DNA of 64,000 bases from Acidovorax radicis N35 (lineage in GTDB: Bacteria > Pseudomonadota > Gammaproteobacteria > Burkholderiales > Burkholderiaceae_C). Positions 1 through 11,000 of this stretch are shown one piece after another. Both the position numbers and the translations under genes were made by a program. The DNA is taken from NCBI RefSeq assembly GCF_000204195.1, contig NZ_AFBG01000020.1, forward strand, positions 310,001-374,000, read 5' to 3'. Positions within the stretch are counted from its first letter, which is position 1. Every line of letters begins with the position of its first letter. The notes under the pieces were generated by a model. It did no database searches. It saw only the letters and a list, made by a program, of their open reading frames with translations, and was not told the origin of the DNA.

Positions 1-259
1 TGCGCTCGTGGTCAAAGTGCGTGATCTTCTCGCGCAGGATGAAGTCTTCCAGCAGCGCGGGGCCGCGTGGCGACGGGCGCAGGGAGTTCTGGTTGTCCGC
101 CACCGGAATGCCCTGCTGCGTGGTCAGCACCGGGTGCTTGCCACCAGCCTGTTGCTGCAGCTCGCCAGCGTTGCCGCGAAAGGTGTCGGACTGGGTGGAA
201 GAAGGCAGTGCGGACGGCGATTTTTTTGCCGCGCCGCGCGAAGTGGGGGTTCGGGCCAT
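1..259 (-). CDS. katE: Large-subunit catalase, N-terminal part (gene runs off the window)
   Basis: Only the first 86 codons are present; the rest lies before base 1. The encoded start is a low-complexity, Ser/Thr/Ala-rich tail followed by text typical of HPII-type catalases: a V-A-D-N-Q-N-S-L-R segment, R-G-P-A-L-L-E-D-F and [11 protein letters not shown]. This is the region just before the first haem-pocket residues of clade 2 catalases, which degrade hydrogen peroxide in the cytoplasm. The ATG at 257-259 is chosen because the protein then starts with M-A-R-T and an A/G-rich leader follows an aggag ribosome site. The catalytic His and haem Tyr are outside the window, so the activity cannot be checked here. 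Confidence 0.85.
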   Translation of the reverse strand, partial: MARTPTSRGAAKKSPSALPSSTQSDTFRGNAGELQQQAGGKHPVLTTQQGIPVADNQNSLRPSPRGPALLEDFILREKITHFDHER

Positions 260-495
260 GGGCGCTCCTGGGGGTTCTGGGTAATGAAACAAGACCAGCC
301 AACATCGTTGGACCCCCGTGCCTTGCGGGGAGTAGGACACAGCCCCATCCGCGCGTCGTCGTCGTGAGGCAATGGCCCGCTGCCTGTGCTCTGAAGCCGC
401 CCGGTGTTTGCTACGCTTGCACCCTCCCCACCAGGGCCCTCCACACCCGTTGCCTTGCGGCGCGACCCGCTCCTTTGCCCCTGCCAGACTGACCG

Positions 496-1962
496 ATGTT
501 CTACGCCATCCCCCTCGAAAACCGGCCCACCTGGCGCAACCCGCCCTGGATGACGGTGGTGCTGATCCTGGTGAACATGCTCGTGTTCTGGGGCCCGCAG
601 CGTTCGGAGGAAAAGGCGCAGGACCGGGCTGCCGCCTTCTATGTGGCCAGCCCTTTGCCCGCTGTGGAAGTCCCGCGTTTTGTGGCCTGGCTGGAGGAAA
701 CCGGCGACAAGCACCTCAAAGACGCCCGCGCCCTGCAAAAGGCGGGCGACCACCGCATGCTGCTGCGCTGGATGGAGCAGGAAGACGGCTTTCAGCAGCG
801 CCTGAAAAGCCCGCGTTTTGTGCCGCCCGAAGATCCGCAGTACGCCGACTGGAAGGCCGCACGCACCCAGTACGAAGCCCGGTTGCCTGCCCCCTTCACC
901 CGCCAATGGGCGCAGAGCTTCGAAAAAGACGCGGAGCTGCGCCCCGTCACCTGGCTCACGGCCACGTTTTTGCATGGCAGCACCGGGCACCTCATCGGCA
1001 ACATGGTGTTTTTGTTTCTGTTCGGCTTTTCGGTCGAGCTGGCACTGGGCAGGGGCTGGTACCTGGCGTTTTACCTGCTGGGTGGCGTGGGCGGCTCGCT
1101 GCTGGCGGGCTGGGCCTATGCCGACATGGGCAGCTATGGCCTGGGCGCCTCGGGCGCCGTGTCGGCCCTCATGGGCATGTATGCCGTGCTGTACCGGCTG
1201 CGGCGCGTGCGGTTCTTCTACCAGCTGTTTTTCTACTTCAACTATGTGACCGCGCCTGCGTTGCTGTTGCTGCCCGCGTGGATTGCCAACGAGTTGCTGC
1301 AGCACTGGCTCAGCGGAAAGGGTGTGGCCTACATGGCCCACCTGGGCGGGTTGCTGACCGGTGCGTCGCTGATGGCGCTGGCCATGCTGCTGTGCAAGAA
1401 ACCGATGGAAGTGCCGGTGACGCAGGACGCCGCGCCCGACGACGGTTTTGACACCCATGTGGCCAACGCCCAGCGCCTCGCGAAGGGCATGAAGTTCGAG
1501 CAGGCCCTCGCCCAGTGGCGTGCCGCCGCCAAGCTGCGCCCGCAAGACCAGACGGTGCTCAGCGCCTGGTTCAAAACGGCATCGCTGTGGCCCGAGGGCG
1601 AAGACTTCCACCGCGCCGCGCGCCGCATCTTTCGCCTGCACGCCCATGACGAGCAGACGCTGCAGTTTCAGCATGCCTGCTACCGCACGTATTTTGAGAA
1701 AGCCAAGCCCGGCGCCCGGTTGCAGCCGGACGACATGGCCCGCCTCTCACGCCGCTTTGCCCGCGCGCAGCAGTGGGGCGATGCGGAAAAGCTGTTCAAC
1801 GCCTTGCACAAAACCGCCCCCACGCACCCGGAGCTGGGCGAGACACTGGGCATGCTGGTGTCGGCCTTGTGCCATGCGGGGCGGCGGGCGGAGGCGGTGG
1901 CGTGGGGACCGTTGTTGCAGCAACTGGCGCCGGGGAGTGTGGCGTTGCGGGGGTTGGGGTGA
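496..1962 (+). CDS. Rhomboid-family intramembrane serine protease with C-terminal repeat domain
   Basis: The protein has 488 residues. A hydrophobic segment near residues 18-32 is followed by a soluble insert of about 110 residues. The rhomboid core spans about 160-305. It contains [10 protein letters not shown] in the L1/TM2 region, the catalytic G-A-S-G motif with Ser219, and the partner His282 in A-H-L-G-G. Ser and His form the membrane-embedded dyad that cleaves transmembrane helices of substrates. The last 170 residues are soluble and helical with TPR-like spacing ([13 protein letters not shown]), so this is longer than a minimal bacterial rhomboid. It stands alone on its strand. The substrate is unknown. 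Confidence 0.88.
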   Translation: MFYAIPLENRPTWRNPPWMTVVLILVNMLVFWGPQRSEEKAQDRAAAFYVASPLPAVEVPRFVAWLEETGDKHLKDARALQKAGDHRMLLRWMEQEDGFQQRLKSPRFVPPEDPQYADWKAARTQYEARLPAPFTRQWAQSFEKDAELRPVTWLTATFLHGSTGHLIGNMVFLFLFGFSVELALGRGWYLAFYLLGGVGGSLLAGWAYADMGSYGLGASGAVSALMGMYAVLYRLRRVRFFYQLFFYFNYVTAPALLLLPAWIANELLQHWLSGKGVAYMAHLGGLLTGASLMALAMLLCKKPMEVPVTQDAAPDDGFDTHVANAQRLAKGMKFEQALAQWRAAAKLRPQDQTVLSAWFKTASLWPEGEDFHRAARRIFRLHAHDEQTLQFQHACYRTYFEKAKPGARLQPDDMARLSRRFARAQQWGDAEKLFNALHKTAPTHPELGETLGMLVSALCHAGRRAEAVAWGPLLQQLAPGSVALRGLG

Positions 1963-1990
1963 GGCGGTGATTTTTGGTTGATTTGGGTTC

Positions 1991-2033
1991 TAGCGCTTAT
2001 CTGGAAAGCGCTGGAAGCTATTGTTTTTATAGT
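1991..2033 (-). repeat. REP-like 45-bp repeat, copy a
   Basis: This copy lies 28 bases after the rhomboid stop codon. It is an inverted-orientation member of the family whose core reads ATAGCT, about 3 bases, AGCGC, about 10 bases, AAGCGCT. Read on the minus strand it has CTATAAAAACAATAGCT followed by AGCGCTTT and ATAAGCGCTA. It faces the copy at 2893-2937 across the repeat island. Confidence 0.75.
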
Positions 2034-2050
2034 GAATGATTGCCTTCCAT

Positions 2051-2076
2051 CCGTTCGGGCTGAGCTTGTCGAAGCC
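2051..2076 (+). repeat. 26-bp inverted repeat, left member
   Basis: The block CCGTTCGGGCTGAGC followed by TTGTCGAAGCC matches the reverse complement of 2849-2874 at 24 of 26 positions. The same kind of GTTCGGGCTGAGC/GTCGAAG repeat is widespread in betaproteobacterial intergenic DNA. Here the two members bracket the repeat element copy 1. Confidence 0.7.
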
Positions 2077-2116
2077 AGGGCGTGTGCGCTGGTTTGGTGG
2101 CGTGTTTGTGTGGAGG

Positions 2117-2812
2117 ACGGGAGCCGGGTCTCGGCCCGGCGGCCGAGGTACTTGTTCTTTGCTTCGCCAAAGAAAAGTACCCAAAAGAAAGGCGACCCCC
2201 AGTCTGAGACCCCTTCGCTTCGCTACGGGGCAAACCTGCGTCGGGGCGGTTGCGGGGTGCGCCGTGGAACTCGCTTTGCGCTGCGCGCGCCGCTCGGACA
2301 ACCACGGCGAGCTAGAGCACGAAGCATGGGCGCTCCGACGCCCATGCCACCCCGCAACCGCCCCGCCGCAGGCGCAGCCAGCAGGGGGTGGACAGCCGAA
2401 CATCCAACAGCCGAACGGCCACACGGGCCTTTGCTTCGCTCGGCCGCGCCTGCGCAGCGCGTGGCGCTTGCGCCCGCGAGGTGGGGCCGAGCGCAGCAAT
2501 GGCCCGTGTGGATGTCCGATCCCGGTGGGTTCCCTTCAGGATGCACCGAGGAGCGGAGGTTTTGGCGGATCAGGGCTCGCGTCTGTTTGAGTGACGCGAA
2601 GCGGCGCGAGTTTAGCGAGACCCCGTCAAAACTGAGCACCGCAGGTTGCCCGTAGCGAAGCGAAGGGACGCAGCGTGTAGGGTCGCCTTCTCTTTGGTGA
2701 CTTTCTCTTGGCGATCCAAGAGAAAGTTACTGCGCCGCCGGGCGCACACCCCGGCCTCCGCCCTCAAACCAGGCACGCCGCACAGATCAGCGAGCGAGCA
2801 TGCCCAGGCTTC
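2117..2812. mobile_element. MITE-like palindromic element, copy 1 (non-coding)
   Basis: The block is closely similar to 22060-22790. Its two ends (about 2117-2200 and 2680-2765) are imperfect inverted copies of each other, each carrying G-GCGGC, a hairpin and GGCGACCC. The left hairpin is 2147-2181 (GGTACTT, TTCTTTG, CAAAGAA, AAGTACC). The right hairpin is 2697-2730 (ACTTTCTCTTGG paired with CCAAGAGAAAGT). Inside, a perfect 18-bp inverted repeat (2242-2259 and 2348-2365) encloses a second hairpin GCATGGGCG/CGCCCATGC. No transposase is present. The open frames across it are products of GC-rich repeats and have no ribosome sites or known domains. I take it as a non-autonomous repeat. Confidence 0.7.
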
Positions 2813-2848
2813 GACGAGCCCAACTCGAACGGTTGGGTTGCGTGTCCC

Positions 2849-2874
2849 GGCTTCGACGGGCTCAGCCCGAACGG
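2849..2874 (-). repeat. 26-bp inverted repeat, right member
   Basis: Reads GGCTTCGACGGGCTCAGC then CCGAACGG and is the near-perfect reverse complement of 2051-2076. A weaker relative, GCTTCGACGAGCCC, sits just before it at 2812-2825. Confidence 0.7.
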
Positions 2875-2892
2875 TTCAGATCGTCCGGCAAT

Positions 2893-2937
2893 CGCTATCA
2901 ATACCATAGCTACCGGCGCTTATCCAGAAAGCGCTAG
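2893..2937 (+). repeat. REP-like 45-bp repeat, copy b
   Basis: Contains CTATCAATACCATAGCT, then GGCGCTTATCC and AAAGCGCTAG. It starts 60 bases downstream of the stop codon of the convergent minus-strand gene and ends 16 bases from it. It is in opposite orientation to copy a at 1991-2033. Confidence 0.75.
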
Positions 2938-2952
2938 ACCCCCAAAAATTCT

Positions 2953-4272
2953 TCACCCCCCCGCCGCCCCCTGCGGCACATGGTTGCGCAGCAGCCACCG
3001 CGTTTCCCGCGTGGCGTCCGTGTCCGGGTGGCGGGACTCCAGCGTGGCCAGCACGCGCAAGGCCATGTCGGCGCGGTTCATCCCTTGAAGCAGCACGCGG
3101 GCGACCAGTTCGTAGGCGGCGGGCACGCTGTCGTGGTTTTTGAAGCGGCGGTCAAAGCCCTGCAGCAAGGCCAGCGCGTCTTTGGCGTTGTTCGCATTCC
3201 AGGCGGCTTTCGCCAGGTGGAGGGTGGCGTTGGCATCCTGCAGCGCAAACTGGGCGTCCTTGGCACGGCAGGTTTGAAAGACCTTGAGCGCTTCGCCGCC
3301 CTGGCCCGAGCGCAGCAGCAGCGGGATGTAGCGCTGGGCATGGTCGAGCAGGGTGGCGGTTTTGCCTTCGGCCAGTATCAGCACGCCGTGGTAGCGGCGC
3401 TGTGCGGGCACTTCGTCGCTGCGGGTGCGCTGGTCTTCGTAGGCCACACCCAGGGCGCCCACCATGTCCCCGGCGGTGATCAGCTCGGCCACTTGCGCGT
3501 CGGTGGCGTCTTGCTCGATCTGGCGGGGGCTGCGGCGGTCCACGGGGGCACCGTCGTCGTCCAGGCCCGCGCCAGGCAACAGGTCAATGCCAAAAGCCGC
3601 GTGGTTCTGGTACATCGCGTAGCCCAGCAGGCTGGCCATGACCCAGCTGAAGTAGATGAGCAGCCAGTTGACGATGGGCAGCAGGATCCAGCCCTTGAAG
3701 AGGGGCACGAGCATGCCCAGCGCGATGAAGGTGCCCTGGCTCAACAAGAAGAGAAACAGGCACAGCAGCAGGTAGGGCCAGCCAATGGTGCGCACGGCGT
3801 TCCAGGCGTTGGCGGGGTTCAGGGTTTCGGTAAAGCTGCAGGTCTGCACCAGCACGATCTGGGTGGCGGGCAGCAAGAAGCACATGGCCAGCCAGGCCAG
3901 CGTGCCCAGCAGGGGGTTCAGGCGCTGCAGCCAGCCCACGGCGATGGCTTGCACGATGAGGATGGCGAACAGCTTCCAGGGCAGGTTCTTCCAGTCCGGG
4001 TCCAGCTCGGAGGGGTAGTCCTCGGCCTTGTAGATGCCGCGCGAGCCCAGGGCTGTGACCTTGAAGCCGTAGCGCGATGCGGCCAGCAGGATGCCGATCT
4101 CCACGATCAGGATGCCCAGGGCGTCGGGCACAAAGAAGATCAGCTTGAACAGCAGGCTGGAGAGTGCCAGCAGCACGCCGTACATCAGCGGCTTGGGTTG
4201 CAGCGGAAACGCAAAAAAGGTGTTGATCTGGTGCCAGAACGGACGGGGCGCCTTTGCGGTTTCGCGCTGCAT
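2953..4272 (-). CDS. Inner-membrane protein, DUF4013-like, with soluble C-terminal repeat domain
   Basis: The protein has 439 residues. Five to six hydrophobic segments lie between about 25 and 225 (for example L-M-Y-G-V-L-L-A-L, I-G-I-L-L-A-A, L-L-L-C-L-F-L-F-L-L). They are followed by a cytoplasmic or periplasmic domain of about 190 residues with helical pairs resembling TPRs (A-K-A-A-W-N-A-N-N-A-K-D-A). It resembles the DUF4013 membrane proteins of Xanthomonas and Comamonadaceae; the function is unknown. The start ATG at 4270-4272 is 14 bases after the stop of the gene upstream on the same strand, so the two probably form an operon. The operon is transcribed away from the macroglobulin gene. 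Confidence 0.7.
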   Translation of the reverse strand: MQRETAKAPRPFWHQINTFFAFPLQPKPLMYGVLLALSSLLFKLIFFVPDALGILIVEIGILLAASRYGFKVTALGSRGIYKAEDYPSELDPDWKNLPWKLFAILIVQAIAVGWLQRLNPLLGTLAWLAMCFLLPATQIVLVQTCSFTETLNPANAWNAVRTIGWPYLLLCLFLFLLSQGTFIALGMLVPLFKGWILLPIVNWLLIYFSWVMASLLGYAMYQNHAAFGIDLLPGAGLDDDGAPVDRRSPRQIEQDATDAQVAELITAGDMVGALGVAYEDQRTRSDEVPAQRRYHGVLILAEGKTATLLDHAQRYIPLLLRSGQGGEALKVFQTCRAKDAQFALQDANATLHLAKAAWNANNAKDALALLQGFDRRFKNHDSVPAAYELVARVLLQGMNRADMALRVLATLESRHPDTDATRETRWLLRNHVPQGAAGG

Positions 4273-4286
4273 GGGGTGCCTCGGGC

Positions 4287-4826
4287 TTATTTGGAGAAGA
4301 AGTCGGACTGCGACATCCCGCGCCCGCCCGCCATGCGCACCACGGTGCGCTGGTCGGAGCGCAGGAGCTTCATCTGCCCCATTTCGCGCACGATTTGTTC
4401 GTTGAAGGTGGAGCTGAACTGCATGACGGTTTCCCCCATCTTCAGCAGGCTGGTGCCTTTGACCTTGGCGCTTTTGCGGCCCGGTTCGATCTCGATGCTG
4501 TCAATGTGGAATTCGAACTCGACCGTCAGGATGCCGCCCATGCGGTCACCGATCTGCTCGAACATCTGCATGCTGGCCTTGAAGGCCTCGCACTGCTGGT
4601 CGTGGTTGAGTGTGCTGCGCTGCGTCTGGCCGTTCATCACCGTCTCGTCCTGGATGATGGCCTTGCTGCTGAGCTGTTTGCACATCAGCTCAGCGTCTCG
4701 CTTGTAGAGAGCGTGCGCGCTCTGGTCGTAGTAGGCGCGCACCATTTTTTCGTCCAATGTGCGCCCGCCGACAAAGTAATACCAGGCGCCCACACACAGA
4801 GCCGCCAGCAATGCGATTTTTTTCAC
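4287..4826 (-). CDS. Small exported or membrane-anchored protein of unknown function
   Basis: The protein has 179 residues, starting M-K-K-I-A-L-L-A-A-L-C-V-G-A, a signal peptide or single N-terminal anchor. The mature part is mixed alpha/beta with an early helix (L-D-E-K-M-V-R-A-Y-Y-D-Q) that contains one Cys pair (C49 and about C79). It ends with a Gly/Arg-rich stretch, G-G-R-G-M-S-Q-S-D. I recognise no catalytic motif. The layout (signal, helix, cystatin/NTF2-like beta sheet) would suit an accessory periplasmic binding domain, but this is a guess. It is the first gene of the minus-strand pair and is divergent from the macroglobulin gene, with 174 bases between the two starts. Confidence 0.6.
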   Translation of the reverse strand: MKKIALLAALCVGAWYYFVGGRTLDEKMVRAYYDQSAHALYKRDAELMCKQLSSKAIIQDETVMNGQTQRSTLNHDQQCEAFKASMQMFEQIGDRMGGILTVEFEFHIDSIEIEPGRKSAKVKGTSLLKMGETVMQFSSTFNEQIVREMGQMKLLRSDQRTVVRMAGGRGMSQSDFFSK

Positions 4827-5000
4827 GATTCCCTCTCTCCCGCTTTATTTTGCGGCGCAGTATACCGATGGGTTTGTGCGGGCTGGGCGTAGGCTGCTGC
4901 TGGCGCGGAGTCTGCGAACGAGTTGTTACCTTCCGTGTCATCGCAGGACGGGGCGGCCCACGGCATATCGGCTACCCTCGCGGTCGAGTCGGATAGAGGG

Positions 5001-8000
5001 ATGTCAAAAATGAAATTCTTACAACGTGCCCTGGTGTTGTTTTCGGGGGCTTTGGTGTCGCTGGGCGCACACGCCTTGCAGATCACCAGCTTTTCACCGC
5101 AGGGCGAAGTGGCGCGCGTGCGGCAGGTGGTGGCCAAGTTCGATGCGGCGGCCGTCAACTTTGGCGACCCCAAGGCGCCCGCACCCATCAGCCTGAGCTG
5201 CAGCGACGCCGGTGCCACCAAGGGCACGGGCCGCTGGACGGGCGAGCGCGAGTGGGTGTTCGACTTCGAACGCGACCTGCCCCCGGGCGTGCGCTGCACC
5301 GCTTCGGTCAAGCCGGGGTTCAAGTCGGCTGCTGGCGCTGAACTGACGGGCGCTAAAGGCTATCAATTCAATAGCGGTGGTCCGTTCGTGCAGACTATCC
5401 GCCCCAACCCCTACGAGCAGATCGACGAAGAGCAGTTCTTCGTGCTGCAGTTCAACGGGCCCGCCACCATCGCCAGCATCCAGGCCAATGTGTGGTGCAC
5501 GGTGGAAGGCGTGGGCGAGCGCGTCCCGGTGCGTTTGATCGAGGGCGCGCAGCGCGCCGAAATATTGAAGACGTTGGGCCTGGAAAAAAGCGCAGCGCAA
5601 GACCCCTTGCAATACGCCACGCTGGCCTGCAACCGGCGGTTCACCTCGGGCTCGCGCATGCAGATCGTGTTTGGCAAGGGCGTGGCCACACCCAGTGGCG
5701 TGCCCAACACGGTGGAAAAACGCTTTGACTTCAAGGTGCGCGAGCCGTTCTCGGCCGAGTTCAGTTGTGAGCGCGAGAACGCGCAGGCTGCCTGTTTGCC
5801 CATCCGCCCATTGCAGCTGTCCTTCAATGCGCCGGTGCCGCGCAGCCTGGCCACGGCCATCCGCCTCAAGTCGGCCAAGGAAACCCTGAAACCCCAGACG
5901 GATGGGGCCATCGAAGGCCAGAAGGGCGATGCGCTGGTCAACAGCGTGCAGTTTGCTGCGCCTTTGGCCGAAAACACGGCCTTCACGCTGGAGCTTCCCA
6001 AGGATTTCAAGGATGCCTCGGGCCGCCCGCTGCGCAATGCGGAGAACTTCCCGCTGAAGGTGGCCACCGGCGGCATGCCGCCCCTGGCCAAGTTTGCAGC
6101 GGCGCCGTTTGGCATCGTCGAGCGTTTTGCCGAAGGCCCGCGCTCTGAAAAACCCCCGGCATTGCTGCCCGTGACACTGCGCAACGTGGAGGCCGCCCTG
6201 CGCGTGCAGGGCCTGCAGCCGGGTGCGGCGGTGCCCACAGCGGCGCCTGGCAAGGTCAGCACGCTCAAGCCGCGCACCGATGCCGACATCATTGCCTGGT
6301 TCAAGAAAGTGCAGCGCTACGACAGCTACGTGGTGAACCGCAAGCAGGCACGCCAGGACGTGAATGGCCCGCTGCCCAAGGTGCTGGACGACGACAAGGA
6401 AACCGTGCAGTCGCGCATGGTGTCGCTGCTGTCCGGCAAGGGCGGTGTGAAGACGCTGGACCTTCCCAAGCCCGCGAGCAACGACCCACGCCCCTTCGAG
6501 GTGGTGGGGATTCCGCTGTCGCCCGGTTTCCACGTGGTGGAGATCGCCTCGCAAAAGCTGGGCACTTCGCTGCTGGACGAACGCCATGGCGACGCCCGCA
6601 CGATGTATGTGCGCACCTCGGCCCTGGTGACCAACCTGGGCGTGCATTTCAAGCTCGGCCGCGAAAACGCGATGGCCTGGGTGACCACGCTGGACAAGGG
6701 CCAGCCCGTGCAGGGCGCTACGGTGCGCGTGTCCGACTGCAAGGGCAATGAGCTGGCCCATGCGCAGACCGATGCTCAGGGCGTGGCCCGCTTCGAAGGC
6801 CTTTCGTCAGAACCTCCCGGCTGCGGTGAGGGCGGCGATGGCGGCGAGTATGGAGAAGGTGGCAACGCCTATTTTGTGAGTGCGCGCCACAAGGATGACG
6901 GCGGTGTGGAGGACATGGCGTTCACCTGGAGCGACTGGCAGCGTGGCATCGAGCCCTGGCGCTTCAACGTGCCCACCAGCCGGGCTCCCGCGCCGGACGA
7001 ACGCGCCCACACCATCTTCGACCGCACGCTGTTCCGCGCGGGCGAAACCGTGTCGATGAAGCACCTGCTGCGCGCCGAAACACGCCAGGGCTTTGCCCTG
7101 TCGGGATCGCGTCCCGACACGCTTGTCATCACCCATCTGGGCAGCGGCCAGCAGTTCACCCAGCCGCTGGCGTGGCGGGGCACGGCCACGGGCGGACTCA
7201 GCGCGCAAAGTACCTTTGCCATCCCGCCGGCCGCCAAGCTCGGGATGTACCAGGTCGAGCTGGCAGGCAACGGCACGGTGAACGGCAGCCTTGCGTCGGG
7301 TCAGTTCCGGGTGGAGGAGTTCCGCCTGCCCGTGCTGGAGGGGCGCATCACCCCGGTCGAGAAGAAGGCCCTGGTGCGCGTGCGCTCGGTGCCTACCGAG
7401 GTGCAGATCAACTACGTGGCCGGTGGCGGGGCGGCGAACCTGCCGGTGCGTGTGTCGGCCATGGTGCGCGGCAAGACGCTGCAATACAGCGACTACGAGA
7501 CCTTCCGTTTCACCCCGCCGCGCAAGCGCGAGCAGGGCAGTGCGGACAGCGCCAGCAGTGACGACGAGGAAGCCGCGGCCAGCCAGGATGCGCGCGTGAT
7601 TGCCGACAAGCTGCCGTTGACGCTGAACAAGGACGGCGCAGGCAAGGTCACCATCGACAACGTGCCCCAGGCCCGCCAGCCGCAGGAGCTGCTGCTGGAG
7701 GCCACCTATGCCGACCCCAATGGCGAGGTGCAGACGATCCGCAGCACGCAGGCGCTGTGGCCTGCTGGCGTGGTGGCGGGCATCAAGACCGAAGGCTGGG
7801 TGTCGGCCCGCCAGAAGATCCGCTTCCAGGCGCTGGCGCTGCAGCACAACGGCAAGCCTGCGCCCGACACCTCGCTGCAGGTGCAGGCCGTGGCGCGCAT
7901 CACCACCACCACGCGCAAGCGCATGGTGGGGGGCTTCTACAGCTACGACAACCAGACCGAAACGAAAGACCTGGGCACGCTGTGCAGTGGCAAGAGCGAT

Positions 8001-11000
8001 GCGCGTGGCTTGCTGCTGTGTGAATCCAAGCTCGACGAGCCTGGCGAGGTGGAACTGGTGGCGACGGCCACCGACAAGGACGGCAACACCAGCGTGGCCG
8101 CCTCGTCGGTGTGGGTCACACGCCAGGGCGAGCTGTGGTTTGGTGGCGAAGACCACGACCGCATCGACCTGCTGCCCGAGAAGAAGAGCTACCAGCCCGG
8201 CGAGACCGCCAAGTTCCAGGTGCGCATGCCGTTCCGTTTTGCCACGGCCTTGGTGGCGGTGGAGCGCGAAGGCATCATCGACACCCAGGTGGTGCAGCTC
8301 AACGGGCAGGACCCGACCGTGAGCCTGAAGGTGCAGCCCGGCTGGGGCCCCAACGTGTACGTGAGCGTGCTGGCCCTGCGCGGCCGCCTGCGCGAGGTGC
8401 CGTGGTACAGCTTCTTCACCTGGGGTTTCAAGGCGCCGGGCGAGTGGTGGACGTCGTTCTGGTACGAAGGCAAGGAATACCAGGCGCCCACCGCATTGGT
8501 GGATTTGTCCAAACCTGCGTTCCGTCTGGGCATGGCAGAGATCCGCGTGGGCACGCAGGCCCACCAGATCGACGTGAAGGTGACGGCCGACAAGGAGAGC
8601 TATGCCGTGCGCGGCAAGGCCCAGGTCACCATCACCGCCACGCTGCCCGGCGGCAAGCCCGCCGCGAATGCCGAGGTGGCATTGGCCGCCGTGGACCAGG
8701 CCCTGCTGGAGCTGATGCCCAACAACAGCTGGAACCTGCTCGAAGCCATGCTGCAGCGGCGCAGCTGGGGCGTGGAGACGTCCACTGCGCAAATGGAAAT
8801 CATCGGCCGCCGCCATTACGGCAAAAAGGCCGTGCCTGCCGGTGGTGGTGGTGGACGGGCGCAGACGCGTGAGCTGCTCGACACCCTGCTGTTGTGGGAG
8901 CCCGCGCTCAAGCTCGATGCCAACGGCCAGGCCAAGGTGACCGTGCCGCTCAACGACGCGCTCACCACCTTCAAGATCGTGGCGGTGGCCGATGCGGCCA
9001 CGGGCCTGTTCGGCACCGGCAGCACCAGCATCCGCGCCACGCAGGATTTGCAGATCATCAGCGGCCTGCCGCCCCTGGTGCGCGAGGACGACCAGTTCCG
9101 CGCCCAGATCACGCTGCGCAACACCACCAAGACGGCGATGAAGGTCGAGGTGGCCCCCCGTGCCACGCTGCTCGACCTGAAGCCACAAACCATTGACATC
9201 CCGCCCGAAGAAGCGCGTGAAGTCGCCTGGAGCGTGACAGCACCGGCACAACTGGCGCAAACGCGCGCCGAATCCATCCTGTGGGAGATCGAGGCCAAGG
9301 ACACGGTGGGCGGCGCGCGCGATGCGCTCAAGGCGCGCCAGCGCATCATCCCGGCCGTGCCACTCACGGTGCAGCAGGCCACGCTGGTGCAGGTGGACGG
9401 CAGCTTCAACCTGGATGTGAACCCGCCGGCCGATGCACTGCCGGGCCGGGGTGGCCTGAAGATGTCGCTGCAGCCCAAGCTGGCCGAAGGCCTGCCCGGC
9501 GTGCGCGACTGGTGGGCACGCTACCCCTTTGCCTGCCTGGAGCAAAAGACCAGCAAGGCCGTGGGCCTGCGCGATGGCGCGCTGTGGCAAACCGTGGTGG
9601 CCCAGTTGCCCACCTACCTCGACAGCGACGGACTGGCCAACTACTTCCCGCCGCGCGACGGCGACAGCAACCGGGGCAGCGACACGCTCACGGCCTATGT
9701 GCTGGCCGCCACGCACGAGGCGTCCAGCATCAACCCCGCGTTTGCACTGCCCGACGCCGCCCGCGCGCCCATGGAGCGTGGCCTGATCGCGTTTGTGGAA
9801 GGCCGCATCCAGCGCGAGTTCTGGAGCCCGCGCAAGGACCTGGACATGCGCAAGGTGGCCGCGCTGGAGGCGCTGTCGCGCTACGGCAAGGCCCAGGGCC
9901 GCATGGTCAGCAGCATCACCATCGCGCCCAACCAGTGGCCCACGCACACGGTGATCGACTGGGTCAACGTCCTCAAGCGCGTGGCCGATGTGCCCGAGCG
10001 CGATAAGCGCCTGGCCGAGGCCCAGCAGATCCTGCGCAGCCGCCTGTCGTTCCAGGGCACCAAGCTCATCTTCAGCACCGAACAGGACGACTACTGGTGG
10101 TGGCTGATGCAAAACGGCGACGTGAACACGGCACGCCTGATGCTGGCCGTGATGGACGACCCCACCTGGAAGGACGACATGGGCCGCCTGGCCAACGGCT
10201 TCATCAGCCGCCAGCAAGCGGGCGCCTGGCACACCACCACGGCCAACCTGTGGGGCGGGCTGGCGCTGGAGAAATTCAGCGCCAAGTTCGAGGCCGTGCC
10301 GGTCTCGGGCACCACCAAGGCCACGATGTCTGGCAGCAGTGCCACCGTGGACTGGAGCAAGGTTGAGCGCGTGAAGGCCAGTGACGCCACGGGCGCCGCG
10401 CACCAGACGACCTGGTTCGGAGCCCCCGCATCGCCCGGCAACCTCAAGAACAACGACATGTTCCTGGCCTGGGGCAAAGCGGGTGGCAAGGAAAGCCTGG
10501 CGGTGGCCCACCAAGGGCCGGGCAAGCCGTGGCTCACCCTGCAGTCCGTGGCCGCCATCCAGCTCAAGGCGCCGTTTGCCGCAGGCTATGCCATCAAGAA
10601 GACCGTCACGCCGGTGGAGCAGGCCAACAAGTCGCTGCCCGCAGGCCAGTACACACGCGGCGACGTGCTGCGCGTGACGCTGGAGGTGAACGCCAGTGCC
10701 GACATGACCTGGGTGGCCATCACCGACCCGATCCCGGGCGGTGCCACCATCCTGGGCAGCGGCCTGGGGCGTGACTCCGCCATTGCCACGCAGGGCGAGA
10801 AGCCCCGCAGCGGCAGCGGCTGGCCCGCGTTCGAGGAGCGCAGCTTCGAGTCCTTCCGCAGCTATTACGAGTACCTGCCCAAGGGCACGGTGAAGATGGA
10901 GTACACCGTGCGCCTGAACAACGTGGGCGAATTTGCCTTGCCGCCCAGCCGCGTCGAAGCCATGTATGCGCCCGAGATGTTTGGCGAAGTGCCCAATGCG

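Noticed and set aside
260..340. Possible ECF-type motif upstream of the catalase gene
   Set aside because: Only a loose TCCAAC/TTGTTT resemblance; it lacks both motif blocks.
1978..2655. Arg/Pro-rich open frames in the repeat island (and equivalents at 22051-22753)
   Set aside because: They come from the structured repeat element, are present in several frames at once and lack start signals.
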